Source of the DNA: Takakia lepidozioides
Lineage: Eukaryota; Streptophyta; Takakiopsida; Takakiales; Takakiaceae
NCBI GenBank assembly: GCA_030704615.1
Contig: CM060733.1
Span: forward strand, 24,678,001-24,738,000
DNA length: 60,000 nucleotides
Reading direction: 5' to 3'
Shown: positions 11,301 to 21,598 of the stretch, piece after piece
Position numbering within the stretch: position 1 is the first letter of the stretch
How the letters are laid out: every line of letters begins with the position of its first letter
Translations under genes and position numbers: made by a program
The notes under the pieces: model-generated
Told to the model about the DNA's origin: nothing
Seen by the model: the letters and a program-made list of their open reading frames with translations, nothing else
Database searches by the model: none

Positions 11301-11987
11301 CTACGATTTAACCCCCATCCTCAAGTCCCCCATCACGGACTTCGTCATCTCATCCTTCCGGTAGGCCTTCCGGATCTTCCTTTGGAACGTCATCTCGCCT
11401 CTGTACACCAACATGAGCTGTTGCTTTCTACTTAAAGCATCGGCCACCACATTGTCCCGTCCCGGTTTATCCACGTCGAACAGAACCAAGGTGTCTTGCC
11501 ACCTAAGTTGTTTTGGGGACAACTTAGGCTGTGTGGTAAAATACGTCACCGTGACATTATCCGTGAACACCTTCACCAGGTTGGAACCAACATAGTGGCG
11601 CCAAAGCTCAAGGCAATGCACCACCGCCTTCATTTCTTTCTCGTGCGTAGGTCACCTTCGCTCCACTTCATTCAGTTTCTTACTTTCGTAAGCCAATGGA
11701 CGTCCATCCTGCATGAGCACACCCCCAATTGCGAAGTCCGACGCATCCGTATGAATCTCAAATGGACGGTCGAACTCCGGGATTTTTAGAACTGGAGCTT
11801 CTGCCATCCGCTGCTTCAACTCAACAAAAGCTTGGCCACAAAAGGTGTTCCACACCCAAACTTTGGACTTATATAGAAGGTCTGACAGCGGCCCCGCGAT
11901 CTTGGCGAAATTTCTCACATACTTTCGGTAATAGGAGGCAGTCCTAGGAAGGATCGCACTCCCGGAAACGAAGTCGGAGGTTCCCAA
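11301..11987 (-). pseudogene. Chromovirus RNase H
   Basis: Two minus-strand pieces carry the Ty3-type RNase H that removes RNA template during reverse transcription. Piece 11,652-11,987 has [20 protein letters not shown], the RT-RNase H connector, and FEIHTDASDFAIGGVLMQ with the first catalytic Asp. Piece 11,301-11,633 has VHCLELWRHYVGS with the catalytic Glu and VFTDN with another Asp, and ends near DNVVADALSRK, which supplies the last Asp. A stop or indel near 11,640 separates the two, and another frame change near 11,940 separates this domain from RT. Confidence 0.8.
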
Positions 11988-12625
11988 TCCAAGATCGCCC
12001 TCACCTTTCTGTCATCCAATTTGATTCCATCCTGTGTAATCACATGCCCTAGGAATTCCACTTTTGTGACCCCGAATTTGCACTTTGAAGCTTTGGCATA
12101 TAGCTTCCCTTCCCGCAATTTCTGGAACACCCTTTTGAGATGCTCCAGGTGCTCTCCTTTTGTTTTCGAGTACACCAAGATGTCGTCGATGTACACGATT
12201 ACAAAGTCATCTAACCACTCCTGGAAAAGGCTGTTCATTAGCGTGCTAAAGGTTGCGGGTGCGTTGGTGAGCCCAAAAAGCATCACCAAGAACTTATATG
12301 AACCATATCTTGTCATGCACACGGTCTTCTCCTCATCTCCTTCCGCCACTCGGATTTGATGGTAGCCGGAGCGCAAATCGATCCGGCTGAAATACTTCGC
12401 TCCTGCCAACCGATCGAAGAGGTCGTCGATCCTTAACAAATGGTACCGGTTCTTGATAGTCATCTTATTTAGAGCCCTGTAATCGACACACATCCGCAGC
12501 GTCACATCCTTCTTGTCTACGAATAGCACTGGGGCTCCGTAAGGTGACTTACTCGGCCGGATGTACCTCTTTGACATTAGATCCTTGAGCTGAGCCTTCA
12601 GCTCGACCAACTCTCTGTGGCTCAA
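11915..12625 (-). pseudogene. Chromovirus reverse transcriptase
   Basis: The frame holds the conserved RT blocks in order: [39 protein letters not shown] (catalytic D83), [16 protein letters not shown], and the YIDD box at residues 145-148. It then has [11 protein letters not shown] and the RSFLGL connector. Key residues are present. The frame shifts close to 11,940, where the RNase H connector begins, so the polyprotein is not continuous. Upstream, [12 protein letters not shown]-type linker sequence continues toward the protease region. Confidence 0.88.
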
Positions 12626-12652
12626 CCGGTAGGGCGCCTTGGCAGGCGGCTC

Positions 12653-12870
12653 CTATCCCGGTATCACCTCAATCTTGTGGTCAACTCCTCTTCGCGGTGG
12701 CAAGCCGCTTGGTAAATCCTTCGGCATCACATCCTGGTATTTCTCCAAGATCCCCTTGATCCAATCCGGAACTAACGTATCGTTGTTGGTGGACACATGA
12801 GCGTCGCACTCCTTCATGACACCGGCAATGACACGAAAGCTGGGGCTCCCGATAAGTGATGTGGGGGCCT
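12653..12870 (-). pseudogene. Chromovirus protease-RT linker
   Basis: Minus-strand residues VMKECDAHVSTNNDTLVPDW, then ILEKYQDVMPKDLPSGLPP and GVDHKIEVIPG form the usual linker that leads into RT in chromoviruses. A stop separates it from the RT frame by about 28 bp. Its upstream neighbour should be the protease, but that segment lies in the opposite orientation (next entry). Confidence 0.75.
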
Positions 12871-13210
12871 CTATTGAAGTCGTTCTGCCAAAGGAGAACC
12901 ACAACTGGCGACGGGTTGACATTCGATGTTCCTCTTCAGCTGAGGAGTTGGGAGGGACGTGAGAACTTCACCATTTGCGAGATCGATAGAGTGGATCTCA
13001 TTTTGGGGATGACATTTTTGAGCAAATCAGGAGCGATCATAGATGGCCGCAAGAGAGTAGTCACGCTACCGTGTGGGAATGGTGGTGAAGTTTTACGAGT
13101 TTCGGAAACGCCCAACCCAGTGGGAGAGCGAATAAACCTGCTGTCAACAAAGGAGTGGGCCGTGGAAGAGCCACACGAGCCCCAGTTTTTGCTTTACGTA
13201 AGATAAGTGG
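12870..13210 (+). pseudogene. Inverted chromovirus protease segment
   Basis: The plus strand encodes GLTFDVPLQLRSWEGRENFT, then DLILGMTFLSKSGAIID and RVVTLPCG. This matches the C-terminal half of a chromovirus retropepsin (...DLVLGM.FL...). All flanking gag and pol sequence reads on the minus strand, so this stretch of roughly 330 bp has been flipped in place. The DTG active-site part is not seen on either strand and was probably lost at a breakpoint. Breakpoints are approximate (about 12,870-12,930 and 13,205-13,235); an assembly error is the alternative. Confidence 0.75.
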
Positions 13211-13234
13211 AAAGAGAAAACGATAGGGAGCCGA

Positions 13235-13674
13235 GCTTATCCCACTCACGAACATTAACTGACTCCTTTTACGCAATGGGTCAGTCTCCTTATACAATTC
13301 ACAAGAGTAGTTGCCTACCTTGCAAGTCTTGGCAACCAGCGCTTCCACCAAGCGGCTGATGGAATCTTCGGACAGCTCCGTGGTTGCCCGAGTCATGTTC
13401 AATTGTCGGGGTTTCGCGCACTTCTTGGCCATGTGCCCAGGCTCCCCGCAATTAAAGCACACTCCATCGAAGGTCGCCTTCTGTCCGCCATAAGCCGTCG
13501 CACCTGATTTTCCTTTTGGAGCACCAGGTGCCGCCTTGATGTGTGAAGGCTCTCCCTTCAATTTCCATGTGCCATTGTCGACGCGTGGCCTATCCCACTT
13601 CTTTTCCGGTCGGAAGGAGTCACCCTCCCGCCGAGTCTTCTTGCGATTCAGCTCCGTACGACCTTGTCTTTCGC
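13235..13674 (-). pseudogene. Chromovirus gag C-terminus with zinc knuckle
   Basis: Gag packages the RNA. The minus-strand frame carries basic sequence (RKKTRREGDSFRPEKKW), then a CCHC zinc knuckle CFNCGEPGHMAKKC, and ends with YKETDPLRKRSQLMFVSG, a typical lead-in to the protease. The frame is open from the edge of the inserted element at 13,674 and becomes meaningless near 13,235, where the inverted segment starts. Confidence 0.8.
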
Positions 13675-15097
13675 TGTTAGTCCATATTTTCCCTCCATTT
13701 TTGAATTGTATATGCTACATAATTATTTATTTATTTCACAAAACGAAGGGAATGGAAAACTGACATTTTTTATAATATGGAAAATGATCACAGATATTAT
13801 AGTTCTTCTTCCATCGCTTTCCTATTTCCTATGCTACTATTTATAACCTTTATGTAAATAAGCCTTCTTCATAGTTTCAGATCATAGTCTCTCATACTAC
13901 AACCCCTCATCTAGTCTCCTTCCTTGATTCCTATTCTAATCCATGTTCTTTAGTCATCTCTCCCCTTCGCCTCCTTGTCCTTTTTCATCCTTGTCCTTCA
14001 AGAGACAACGCTTTATTTCTTAGATACCAATGGTTCCTTCCTTCTCATTGGTCACTATAATTTTCTGTGCTAGCACCTTTTAATTTCCATGATTCCAATA
14101 ATTTCTTTGTTTTTCCTCCAAATTCACTCCTTGGAGATTTTAGGATCAATCCATGACACAACAAAAGTTTTTGGAATGTTTTAAATTATTCTCACACCTC
14201 ATATTCGCAAGTAAGTTCAAAGCTCATATCAATTGGTGTTAATACTCTCTATAGATCATGTCTTCCCATTAATTGCTTCTAAAAGTCATCTAAAAGGAGA
14301 TTTTAGCACAATGCTGTAAATTCACTTAACATTTTTGGCGATCATACCGATACAGTTAGTCCCTTAACGACGAACCCAGAATCCCTGGTTAGTGTGAGAG
14401 AGATAATAAGTGAAAATATTATCATATATACCCAAATAATCTCTTTGTAAAATAACTATGGAATTATAAATAAAATGATTCACTCATTATAAAGTCAAGG
14501 AGATCATTCTCGCTGTAAGAAAAACTTTGTTGGAACCCAAGATTTACAATCCAACCTTGGCAGTAATTTGCATTAACTTACAAGAACTTATGTCTTTTAA
14601 ATATTCCGCCCTTTATCTTTTGTGCATTATTTTTGGGCTGTGCAGAAAATACATTTGTACACGTTTATATTTTGTAAGTGATGACAGCAAAGTGTGTGAC
14701 CGTCCCTCATATGAGAGATCTTCCCATTTTAACTTTTAAAAGTGGTTGAGTGCAGTGAAGTGATCTAATCCGGAAAAGGTTATCCGGTCCCTTGTCCACC
14801 GGCTTATGCCAGGATGCATGCTTAGGTTTATTCTTCCAAAACAGATGAGTATCAAACAAATGCACCCAAATCTTTTTCCCATGATATACTGCGGTCCATT
14901 ATGGACTCTTGTGTATGCTTGTGTAGTACTTTATAGATATACATACCCTAATATAAGGTTATTGGGTTACAACGAATTATTTTAAGCCCGTGGAAAGTTA
15001 TCCAAGTGGTGCGTTAAGTGTAAATGCAAGAATGCTTGGATTGCTTGAAATAAATGCAATAAGGTATGAGCCATTTGCTCAATTTGTTTTTCCATCA
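13675..15097 (-). repeat. Tat-like element 3' LTR (about 1.42 kb)
   Basis: The segment begins TGTTAGTCCATATTTT and ends TTTTCCATCA, giving TG...CA ends. Its first 330 bp match the copy at 20,651-20,959. The inner boundary is inferred from the adjacent polypyrimidine tract and the terminal CA. The interior is AT-rich with no gene. Confidence 0.75.
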
Positions 15098-15112
15098 AAC
15101 CCCCTTCTCCCC
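15098..15112 (-). other. Polypurine tract of Tat-like element
   Basis: On the minus strand this reads GGGGAGAAGGGGGTT directly before the LTR start (TGATGG). This is the expected position and composition for the plus-strand DNA primer. Confidence 0.7.
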
Positions 15113-15302
15113 AACTGGTCCCATTAATCTTTGGTGAATGTTAGGCTGATTGTGTGTGACAAAAATAAAATAAAGACCCCCCTTTTCTTTGATTAGAATT
15201 TGTTATTCTTCGCTTGAAATCATGATGTTAAGTGAAGCTTCTAAGAAATTGGAGTCTAAAAACCTTGGAAAGACGATTATGAACAGTCCGGATGGTTAAA
15301 CA
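15113..15302 (-). other. Tat-like element 3' spacer
   Basis: Non-coding DNA between the integrase stop and the purine tract. Nothing recognised. Confidence 0.5.
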
Positions 15303-15935
15303 TTACACATAATATTTTTTCACTTGTTCTCCAGCCGTCTTAGTTGGAAACAATATACCGTCACTATCCTTTAACTGTAAAGAACCGTTTTTAAAAGCCT
15401 CCTCTACTATGAAAGGACCAAACCATTTATGTGAAAATTTACCAGGAAACAGCTTTTGTCTGGGTTCGTTTATCATTACTAAGTCCCCTGGTTCCCACGA
15501 TACCGGTTTGAGACCCTTATCAAATCTGATTTTCCTTTGTTTTTGTTGGGTCTCTATATAATGTTGAGCGGTTGTCCGCCATTCATCCAACTGAGATAAC
15601 ATAAATAACCGTTCTTTCACCGAGTCATCTAGTGGTAAGTCATGGGCCATGGCGGTCCTAATGGTCTGGATTTCATGTTCTATAAGAAGTACACACTCTG
15701 TCCCATAGACCAATGCATATGGTGTGAAACCCATGACAGTTTTGATAGCAGTGTTATATGCCCAAACTGCCCCTCGTAATTTTAAGTCCCAGTCTCTTTT
15801 ATTGGTATCTACAGTTTTTCGTAAAATTTGAGCCAACGTTTTATTAGTGCTCTCGGCTAACCGATTAGCTTGTGGATGATAAGGCATACTTTTCCTATGT
15901 TTTATACTAAAGGTCTCTGTAAGATCGCTTATCAC
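15303..15935 (-). pseudogene. Tat-like integrase, C-terminal part
   Basis: The 210-codon frame contains YHPQANRLAESTNKTL with the catalytic Glu (E28), VWAYNTAIKTVMGFTPYALV, and a C-terminal GPF region (KWFGPFIVEEAF). The second catalytic Asp and the first Asp (GIDFYGS, about 16,150) lie upstream in other frames, with stops between 15,935 and 16,205. The frame runs to a natural stop near the purine tract. Confidence 0.82.
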
Positions 15936-16204
15936 ATCATTAAGAAAATGTGAACCTCTGTCCCAGACCAGTTCATATGGGGCTCCAAACCTGGTGATGA
16001 TATTATTAAATAAAAAATTAGTCGTGGTTTTGGCATCTTTCTTAACAACTATCCCCTAAGCCCACTTTGTAATATAGTCTATGGCTACCAGAATATAATT
16101 TTTTCTAGAACTTGAGGTAGGGTGAAATGGACCCATAAAAATCTATGCCCCATTTTTCAAATGGAAGCAAAGCTATGATTGGCACAAGCGGTCTAGTTTG
16201 ACTC

Positions 16205-17041
16205 TTAATAAAAAGGACCAGTGAACCGCTGACAAGTATCGCATTTCTGAACAGACTCAAATGAGTCTTTAAACATACTTGGCCACCAATACCCTGCTCT
16301 TAAAATCTTTTGGGCTGTAGTTAGTCCCACAAAGTGACCTCCGCAACAACTATCGTGACAGGCTTCTAAAATTACTGGAATTTCTTCGGAAATAACACAA
16401 TGCCTATACATCCCATCCACACCTTCTCGATACAATTTTCCAGCAATAATGCTGAATTTGACAGATTGTAAGTGTAGTTTTCGTCGCTCAAGTTTTGTAG
16501 ATCCTTCCGGGTACTTAAGTGTAGATAAAAAATTTGCCAGCTCTTTATACCATGAGGCTACTTCTCTCACATAAAATAAATTCATAAAAGATTCTATCCC
16601 AAACAAATCGACATCCGGAAATTCTTCTTCTGGGGGTACTAGTTCAAATGGTACACATGAAACCGCCCCACAATCAACCAAAGAATGAATTTTACTAGGT
16701 TTGTTAACTAGATCGTAATCAAATTCCTGCAAAAATATTATCCACTTCATAATTCTTATTGGAGGATTTAATTTGTTCATGAGGAGTTTAATTATTGGAT
16801 CATCAATATAAATTACAAATTTTCTACCAATCAAATAATGGCGAAAACGAGCTACTGAAAACACCAGAGCCAAACATTTCTTTTCGGAAGGAGTATAATT
16901 CTTTTCAGCAGTTATCAATGGTCTACTAGCATAAGCTATCGGATGATCCAACTCCACTCTCTGGGCTAAACAACTAGCCACCGAAACTTCAGTATCACTC
17001 ACATATATGTAAAATATTTTTCCAAAGTCTGGGGCTAGCAT
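16205..17041 (-). pseudogene. Tat-like RNase H and integrase zinc finger
   Basis: Residues IYVSDTEVSVASCLAQ and YASRPLITAEKNYTPSEKK form the Ty3-type RNase H; the expected catalytic Asp and Glu positions are recognisable. After a variable linker come CHDSCCGGHFVGLTTAQK and CDTCQRF, the HHCC integrase finger. The start is separated from RT by a frame change near 17,080, and the frame ends just before the integrase core. Confidence 0.8.
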
Positions 17042-17082
17042 TATTGGAGCAGTTACTAATTTTTGTTTAATAGTTTGGAATG

Positions 17083-18813
17083 CTAATTGACAAAGAGGAT
17101 TTCCCTCCTTATCAACACTATTCCTTTCTTGGTCAAGTTGGTTAAAGGTAGCATTATTAATGCAAAATGATTTACGAACCTTCGAAAATAACCAGTTGAC
17201 CCATTAAATCTGCGTGTCTCTCTCACATTAGTTGGTGCTGGCATTTTCATTATTAACTCAATTTTTGTTGGATCTACCTGAAATCTTTTTTGGCTAATCA
17301 CGTGTCCTAGCAAAACTCCATACCTAGCCCCAAAAGAACACTTCATAGGATTGAGGGCTATGCTATACAGTCTACATTTTTCAAAACATTTTCTTAAAGC
17401 TTTAAGATGTTCCTTTTTAGTAGTGCAACAACATAAATCGTCAACAAAAATTCTTACAAAATCATTAAGATATTTTTGAAAAGCATTATTCATCATCCGT
17501 TGGTATGTCCCAGGAGCATTACACAAACCAAAGGGCATGACGTGGTAAGCAAAAGTACCCCAAATAGTGGAAAATGTTGTTTTTAATTTATCACTCTCCT
17601 CAATAGCTATTTGGTTGTACCCGGAAAAATAGTCCATAAAACTATAACATTCTTTCCCGGCCACTGAGTCTAAAATTTGATCAATAAAAGGTAATGGATA
17701 ATAATCTTTTTTGGTTACCTTATTTAAATATGAATAATCCACGAAAAACCTTAAACCCCTTGTTTTCTTCGGGACAACTACTACTGACGAGACCCATTCT
17801 GAATTATCTACTTCAAAAATCAAACCATTATCTCTTAGTTTCATCACCTCTTTTTGTAAGGCTTCTAAGCGCACAAGATTAACCCTCCTTTGGCGTTGCC
17901 GAATAGGCTTGGCTCGTGGCATTAAAGGAATTTTATGCGTCGCAATGTTTGGTGGTATTCCTTTTAAGTCCGTATATGACCAAGCAAAAATGTCTTTAAA
18001 TTCCTTACACAAAGCTGTGAACTCATTGACTTCATTAATTGCAAGTTCTTTACTTAGTCTGATTGGTTTACTCTCTCCTTCAGTACCTATATTTAGCTCA
18101 ATAACATTTGGTTTCAAACTTTTAGTTTGTACTTCCAGCTTGTCAGAGACTTCTTCTTTAGTACTCTCAAAACCATCGACTCCATCTAAAATCTCAAGTT
18201 CTTCTGAAAACAACACATCCAGAACTCCCTTGAACTCTTCTGGTAAAACCCTTTTTGTTTCATTATACATCAATTCTTCGTTGGAGCTATCATATTCATC
18301 TGATTCACTTGTAAAATATTCCAGCTCACTTAACTGGTTTGATTCAGAAGTAACTACGACGTAAGCCTCTCGAAGCCAAGGCCTTCCTAAAAGAAGTAAA
18401 TATCCGCAACGAGGATTATCTACTCTTAACACATGAAAGTGGGTTTTAGTGATTTGACCAGCCACCGATATTTCTACATTCGTTATGATACCTTCTGGTT
18501 TCATGGAAGTGTGATCAGCCATTCTCAATGAGTAAGGAGACGGTCCATGCAATTTCAACCCTAGTTCCTTCATGGCTACTAAAGTCATCACATTTACCCC
18601 CGACCCTGCATCAACCAAGGCTCCATATACTTCCAGTTCATTCACAATACAATTTACCTTAGGGCAATCTCTATCTATAATGGCTGAATCCAACGCTCTT
18701 ATGACCCTTACTGGTTTATGTTTTCTTACTAGATCCAATTTTAATTCTTTTTGAATAGCTGGACAAATAGTTATCAATTGGGATAACATGATATTGGCCT
18801 TATTTTCTGCCAA
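17083..18813 (-). pseudogene. Tat-like protease and reverse transcriptase
   Basis: The 576-codon frame starts with a retropepsin (ALVDAGSGVNVM, catalytic D68, Ala in place of the usual Ser/Thr) and LLLGRPWLREA. After an acidic, Ser-rich linker comes RT: KPIRQRQRRVN, FFVDYSYLNKVTKKDYYPLP, SFMDYFSGYNQIAIEESD, PFGLCNAPGTYQRMMNN and an FVDD box in place of YxDD. The last residues before the stop are out of frame with RNase H. This is the longest open frame in the window and is largely preserved. Confidence 0.85.
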
Positions 18814-19058
18814 GTCTTCTAATACACTATAAGATTTTGCGTATTTCTTTATTGGAATTTCTTCTTCTTTCTTTTGAACTCTTGATTCTGGTCAGCAAAA
18901 GTGACAATCTTTGATCGATTGACTTTAGGAAGTTGTTCTTCTACAATATTCTTTTCTTTGACCAGATTATTTTTCTGATCTTGTTCATTAGGAGACTGTT
19001 TGGGTATACCAAAGTCATTAGTTTCTTCATTAGTTTCATCTTCATCCTTAGGGACAGG

Positions 19059-19606
19059 CTAGGGTTGTTTAACAGGGTTTTTGACTTTAGACCGAGTGCT
19101 TACTTCCCACACTTCCCGTGTGTTATTTCTTATTTTAGACCTAATCCTGTCCTTCGGTACAGATGAAGATTTTTCGACCATAATTAAATTCACACTTGGA
19201 GAAGAAGCACCCTTGTCCCGCGTTAAAACATTATTTGTTACGATTTGAACAGGAATATGTGGGTTAGGATGTGACCCTTCTTGGTTTCTATGATTTATAG
19301 GACCAGGTTGAGCTCTATTTCTTGTCACTTCATCCTTTTGTCCTCTACTACAAGGCTGACTGCACACACATGTAAATTTTTTTGAATGTGTTGTTCAGCA
19401 TCTTCGGTAACTAAACCATAAAATAGCGGTATATCCCTTACTATGTTAGGTGGTGCAGCTGTATTAGCTGGAATGACGATAGACAAACCTGCCGCGGCTT
19501 GTTGGACAGCCATGATAGGTGGTACAATATTAATTACACTAGGATTTGGGTTGGCTGGGACACTAACATTTGAGGTATTAATATTCAAATTAATAATGGC
19601 AGGCAA
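19059..19606 (-). pseudogene. Tat-like gag fragments
   Basis: Two overlapping minus-strand frames: 19,325-19,606 with RDIPLFYGLVTEDAEQHI, resembling the FxGxxxEDxxxHI start of a Ty3 gag core, and 19,059-19,367, basic and Pro/Asn-rich. The remainder of a capsid domain and the zinc knuckle are not seen, so gag is internally deleted. Confidence 0.55.
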
Positions 19607-19681
19607 AAAGATTCTAGGAGATAGAGATTCTTGAGGTTGTTCCTCATCTTCTGGTGGTCCAAATGTTCTTAGGATCCTTCT

Positions 19682-19834
19682 TCATTCCCTTTCGGCTTCT
19701 TCTCGTGCTAACGCAAGCTGCCTAGATCTACTTCTTATTTCGACACGTAATTGTCTTGGCGTCAAATGTCTTGAACGAGCTTCATTAAGGAAATCAATTT
19801 TAGAATTTCCATAAGTGTTAGCTAAATCTGACAT
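19682..19834 (-). pseudogene. Tat-like gag N-terminal frame
   Basis: An ATG at 19,834 (minus) opens 50 codons beginning MSDLANTYGNSKIDFLNEAR and ending in a charged helix (LALAREEAERE) before a TGA. It lies just upstream of the gag core piece and is probably the natural gag start, cut off by a nonsense change. Confidence 0.5.
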
Positions 19835-19917
19835 AAGTCATAATAAAATGTAGTATTATGGAATTGGTTTAAAGAGATTGCATTAGGCATGACGCTCAAT
19901 AATTCAGTGGTCTGGAT

Positions 19918-20367
19918 TCAATGTAACACTCTTTCTAACCCCACTCTAGTAGTCAAAGCTATGTTTGCTAATGAGTTTGCTAGGTGATTTTCCTCCCTTG
20001 GAATACATTTTATTGTGACAGAGTCAAATAATTTTAACAACTTCTGGACTTCTTCATTCAATTGACAAAGTTTCCTATCACAAATATTATACTCTCTAGT
20101 GATTTGACAGTAGACCAATTCAGAGTCTGTATTAATTTCAACACTAGAACTGCCATGAAGCTTCGTTTCCTCCAAACCCCTTATGAGAGCTTTATATTCT
20201 GCCACATTATTAGAAATTGGGAAACCAATATGCTCAGCTAATTGCTTATATATTAGACCGAACGGATCAATTAAAACCACACCAATTGCTGCATGGCTTG
20301 GATTATTACAAGCAGCCCTATCAACAAATAACTTCCATGAATGTGGGACTTCTTGCAACAAATTCAT
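19918..20367 (-). CDS. Additional RNase H placed before gag (aRNH-like)
   Basis: This intact 149-residue frame starts at an ATG and lies between the primer site and gag. It matches the archaeal/plant-type RNase H I that some Tat-branch elements acquired. Expected catalytic positions are D16 (LFVDRAACN), E57 (VAEYKALIRGLEE) and D81 (INTDSELV). The fourth, normally the Asp of an EN..AD.LA motif, is Asn (N131 in ENHLANSLAN). In known Tat elements the second RNase H usually sits between RNase H and integrase, so this upstream position is unusual. Its open state amid broken neighbours may reflect chance or later decay elsewhere. A host gene capture cannot be excluded. Confidence 0.75.
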   Translation of the reverse strand: MNLLQEVPHSWKLFVDRAACNNPSHAAIGVVLIDPFGLIYKQLAEHIGFPISNNVAEYKALIRGLEETKLHGSSSVEINTDSELVYCQITREYNICDRKLCQLNEEVQKLLKLFDSVTIKCIPREENHLANSLANIALTTRVGLERVLH

Positions 20368-20627
20368 AATTTAAATCTTTGGACAACAAAATTGTGTTGT
20401 TTAAGTGATTCCTTGTCATTGTGAAATCCGAAACTGCTATAGTATCTCTTAAATCCTTTAGAGCATTTATAGTCAGCTTCAGAATACATATCACATTTAA
20501 TAAATAAAATAGATATATTTTGAGTTTCCATTATTATTATTATTATTTTCACTCGAGCAATATAACCTTGATCCTTTTCAGCTAGATCAGAGAAAGCTTT
20601 AAACTCAACTAACGAGAGCAGACAAAG

Positions 20628-20650
20628 TCTGCTCCTGGCAGACGCACCAA
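20628..20650 (-). other. Primer-binding site of Tat-like element (candidate)
   Basis: Read on the minus strand, TTGGTGCGTCTGCCAGGAGC follows the 5' LTR directly. It starts with TGG as required for a tRNA CCA end and loosely resembles the tRNA-Asp-type site of Tat elements. The exact tRNA is not identified. Confidence 0.5.
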
Positions 20651-20959
20651 TGTTTGTCCATATTTTTCCTCCATTTCTGAATTGTATATGCTACATAATT
20701 ATTTATTTATTTCACAAAACAAGGGAATAGAAAACTGACTTATAATATGGAAAATGATCACAGATATTATAGTTCTTCTTCCATCGCTTTCCTATTTCTT
20801 ATGCTACTATTTTTTTTTTAAATGTAAATAAGCCTTCTTCATAGTTTCAGATCATAGTCTCTCATACTACCACCCCTTATCTAGTCTCTTTCCTTGATTA
20901 CTATTCTGATCCATGTTCTTTAGTTATCTCTCCCTTCACCTCCTTGTCCTTCAAGAGAC
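20651..20959 (-). repeat. Tat-like element truncated 5' LTR
   Basis: It matches 13,675-14,006 with few substitutions and short indels, then stops abruptly after CTTCAAGAGAC. About 1.1 kb that is present in the 3' LTR is missing, which would include the LTR promoter region. Confidence 0.85.
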
Positions 20960-21161
20960 GATTATTTGTGTTTGTTGAAGTGACGAACATTTCCGCCATA
21001 GTGCGGAAGAAGTGCATTGGCCACATTAAACGGTTGATGTGATACCATTTCACAAATATATCACATCGCATTTGCTAATGTATCACATGAACCGTTTCAT
21101 GTTGCCTGCGGAAGTCTTCGATTAGTACGACATCCGGACTAGGGGGAGGTATGATTGGACA
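20960..21161. repeat. Junction segment with a 26-bp inverted repeat
   Basis: Arms at 21,019-21,044 and 21,081-21,106 pair in 23 of 26 positions (core AAACGGTTGATGTGATA against its reverse complement), with a 36-bp centre. A smaller perfect hairpin (TTCCGC/GCGGAA) lies at about 20,991-21,008. The segment lies between the truncated LTR and surviving gag and may be a small foldback element or filler at a deletion junction. Confidence 0.6.
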
Positions 21162-21470
21162 TCATTTTAGAAGCGCTTCAAGTGATGAACGAAATAATTC
21201 ATCATTGAGCATAGCCCTCAAATAGGTGGGAGCCACTTTCACCCGATCTTCGTCACTCAATTTGGCCACCCGGAAGTACTGCTCTAGCTCCAAGAGCCAA
21301 GTGTTGAGTGCCTTCCGATTTCGGATGCCCTCGAAGTTGCCGGGTCCGTTAGGCTTCACCTTAAACTTTGCCTTAGTGGAAGTGACATTAGTCGCCTTCA
21401 ACACGTTTTTCAACGTCCCGCCAAACTGCGCCAACAACCCTTCCCAAAAGGCTGCTGGCAAGGGAAGCAT
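21162..21470 (-). pseudogene. Chromovirus gag, capsid N-terminal part
   Basis: The frame has FEGIRNRKALNTWLLELEQY and FRVAKLSDEDRVKVAPTYL, the start of a Ty3-type capsid domain. It then loses similarity and stops at 21,162. The central part of gag between here and the zinc-knuckle piece at 13.67 kb is missing. An upstream piece (21,470-21,598) with RQFEEAIHAFEREAAQE continues it in another phase, so there is a frameshift near 21,470. Confidence 0.7.
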
Positions 21471-21588
21471 CTGTTGGTCTGCCGGAGCTCCCGAGACCCC
21501 GAGAGGTCATCGGGCTCCGACTCCCCAGATTCCTCCCGTTCTTGAGCGGCCTCTCTTTCAAAAGCATGAATCGCCTCCTCAAACTGCC

Positions 21589-21598
21589 GCTTCGGTGA
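21589..21598. repeat. 10-bp direct repeat GCTTCGGTGA (left)
   Basis: It is identical to 22,599-22,608. Together they bracket a 1000-bp insertion. Codon phase of gag is the same at both copies. Confidence 0.7.

Larger units (their letters stand above)
13675..20959 (-). mobile_element. Tat-like Ty3/gypsy element nested in the chromovirus
   Basis: This second LTR retrotransposon, also minus-strand, interrupts gag of the chromovirus. From its 5' side (high coordinates) the order is truncated 5' LTR, primer site, an extra RNase H ORF, gag fragments, protease-RT, RNase H, integrase, purine tract, 3' LTR. RT and integrase text (SFMDYFSGYNQIAIEESD, YHPQANRLAESTNKTL) and the second RNase H fit the Tat-like branch. 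No target duplication is seen because a deletion at 20,959/20,960 appears to have removed the outer part of the 5' LTR plus adjacent host gag. Several pol frames are broken. Confidence 0.85.

Noticed and set aside
18572-18754. Plus-strand frames inside the Tat-like pol region (also 17,694-18,364)
   Set aside because: They are antisense shadows of the protease-RT frame.
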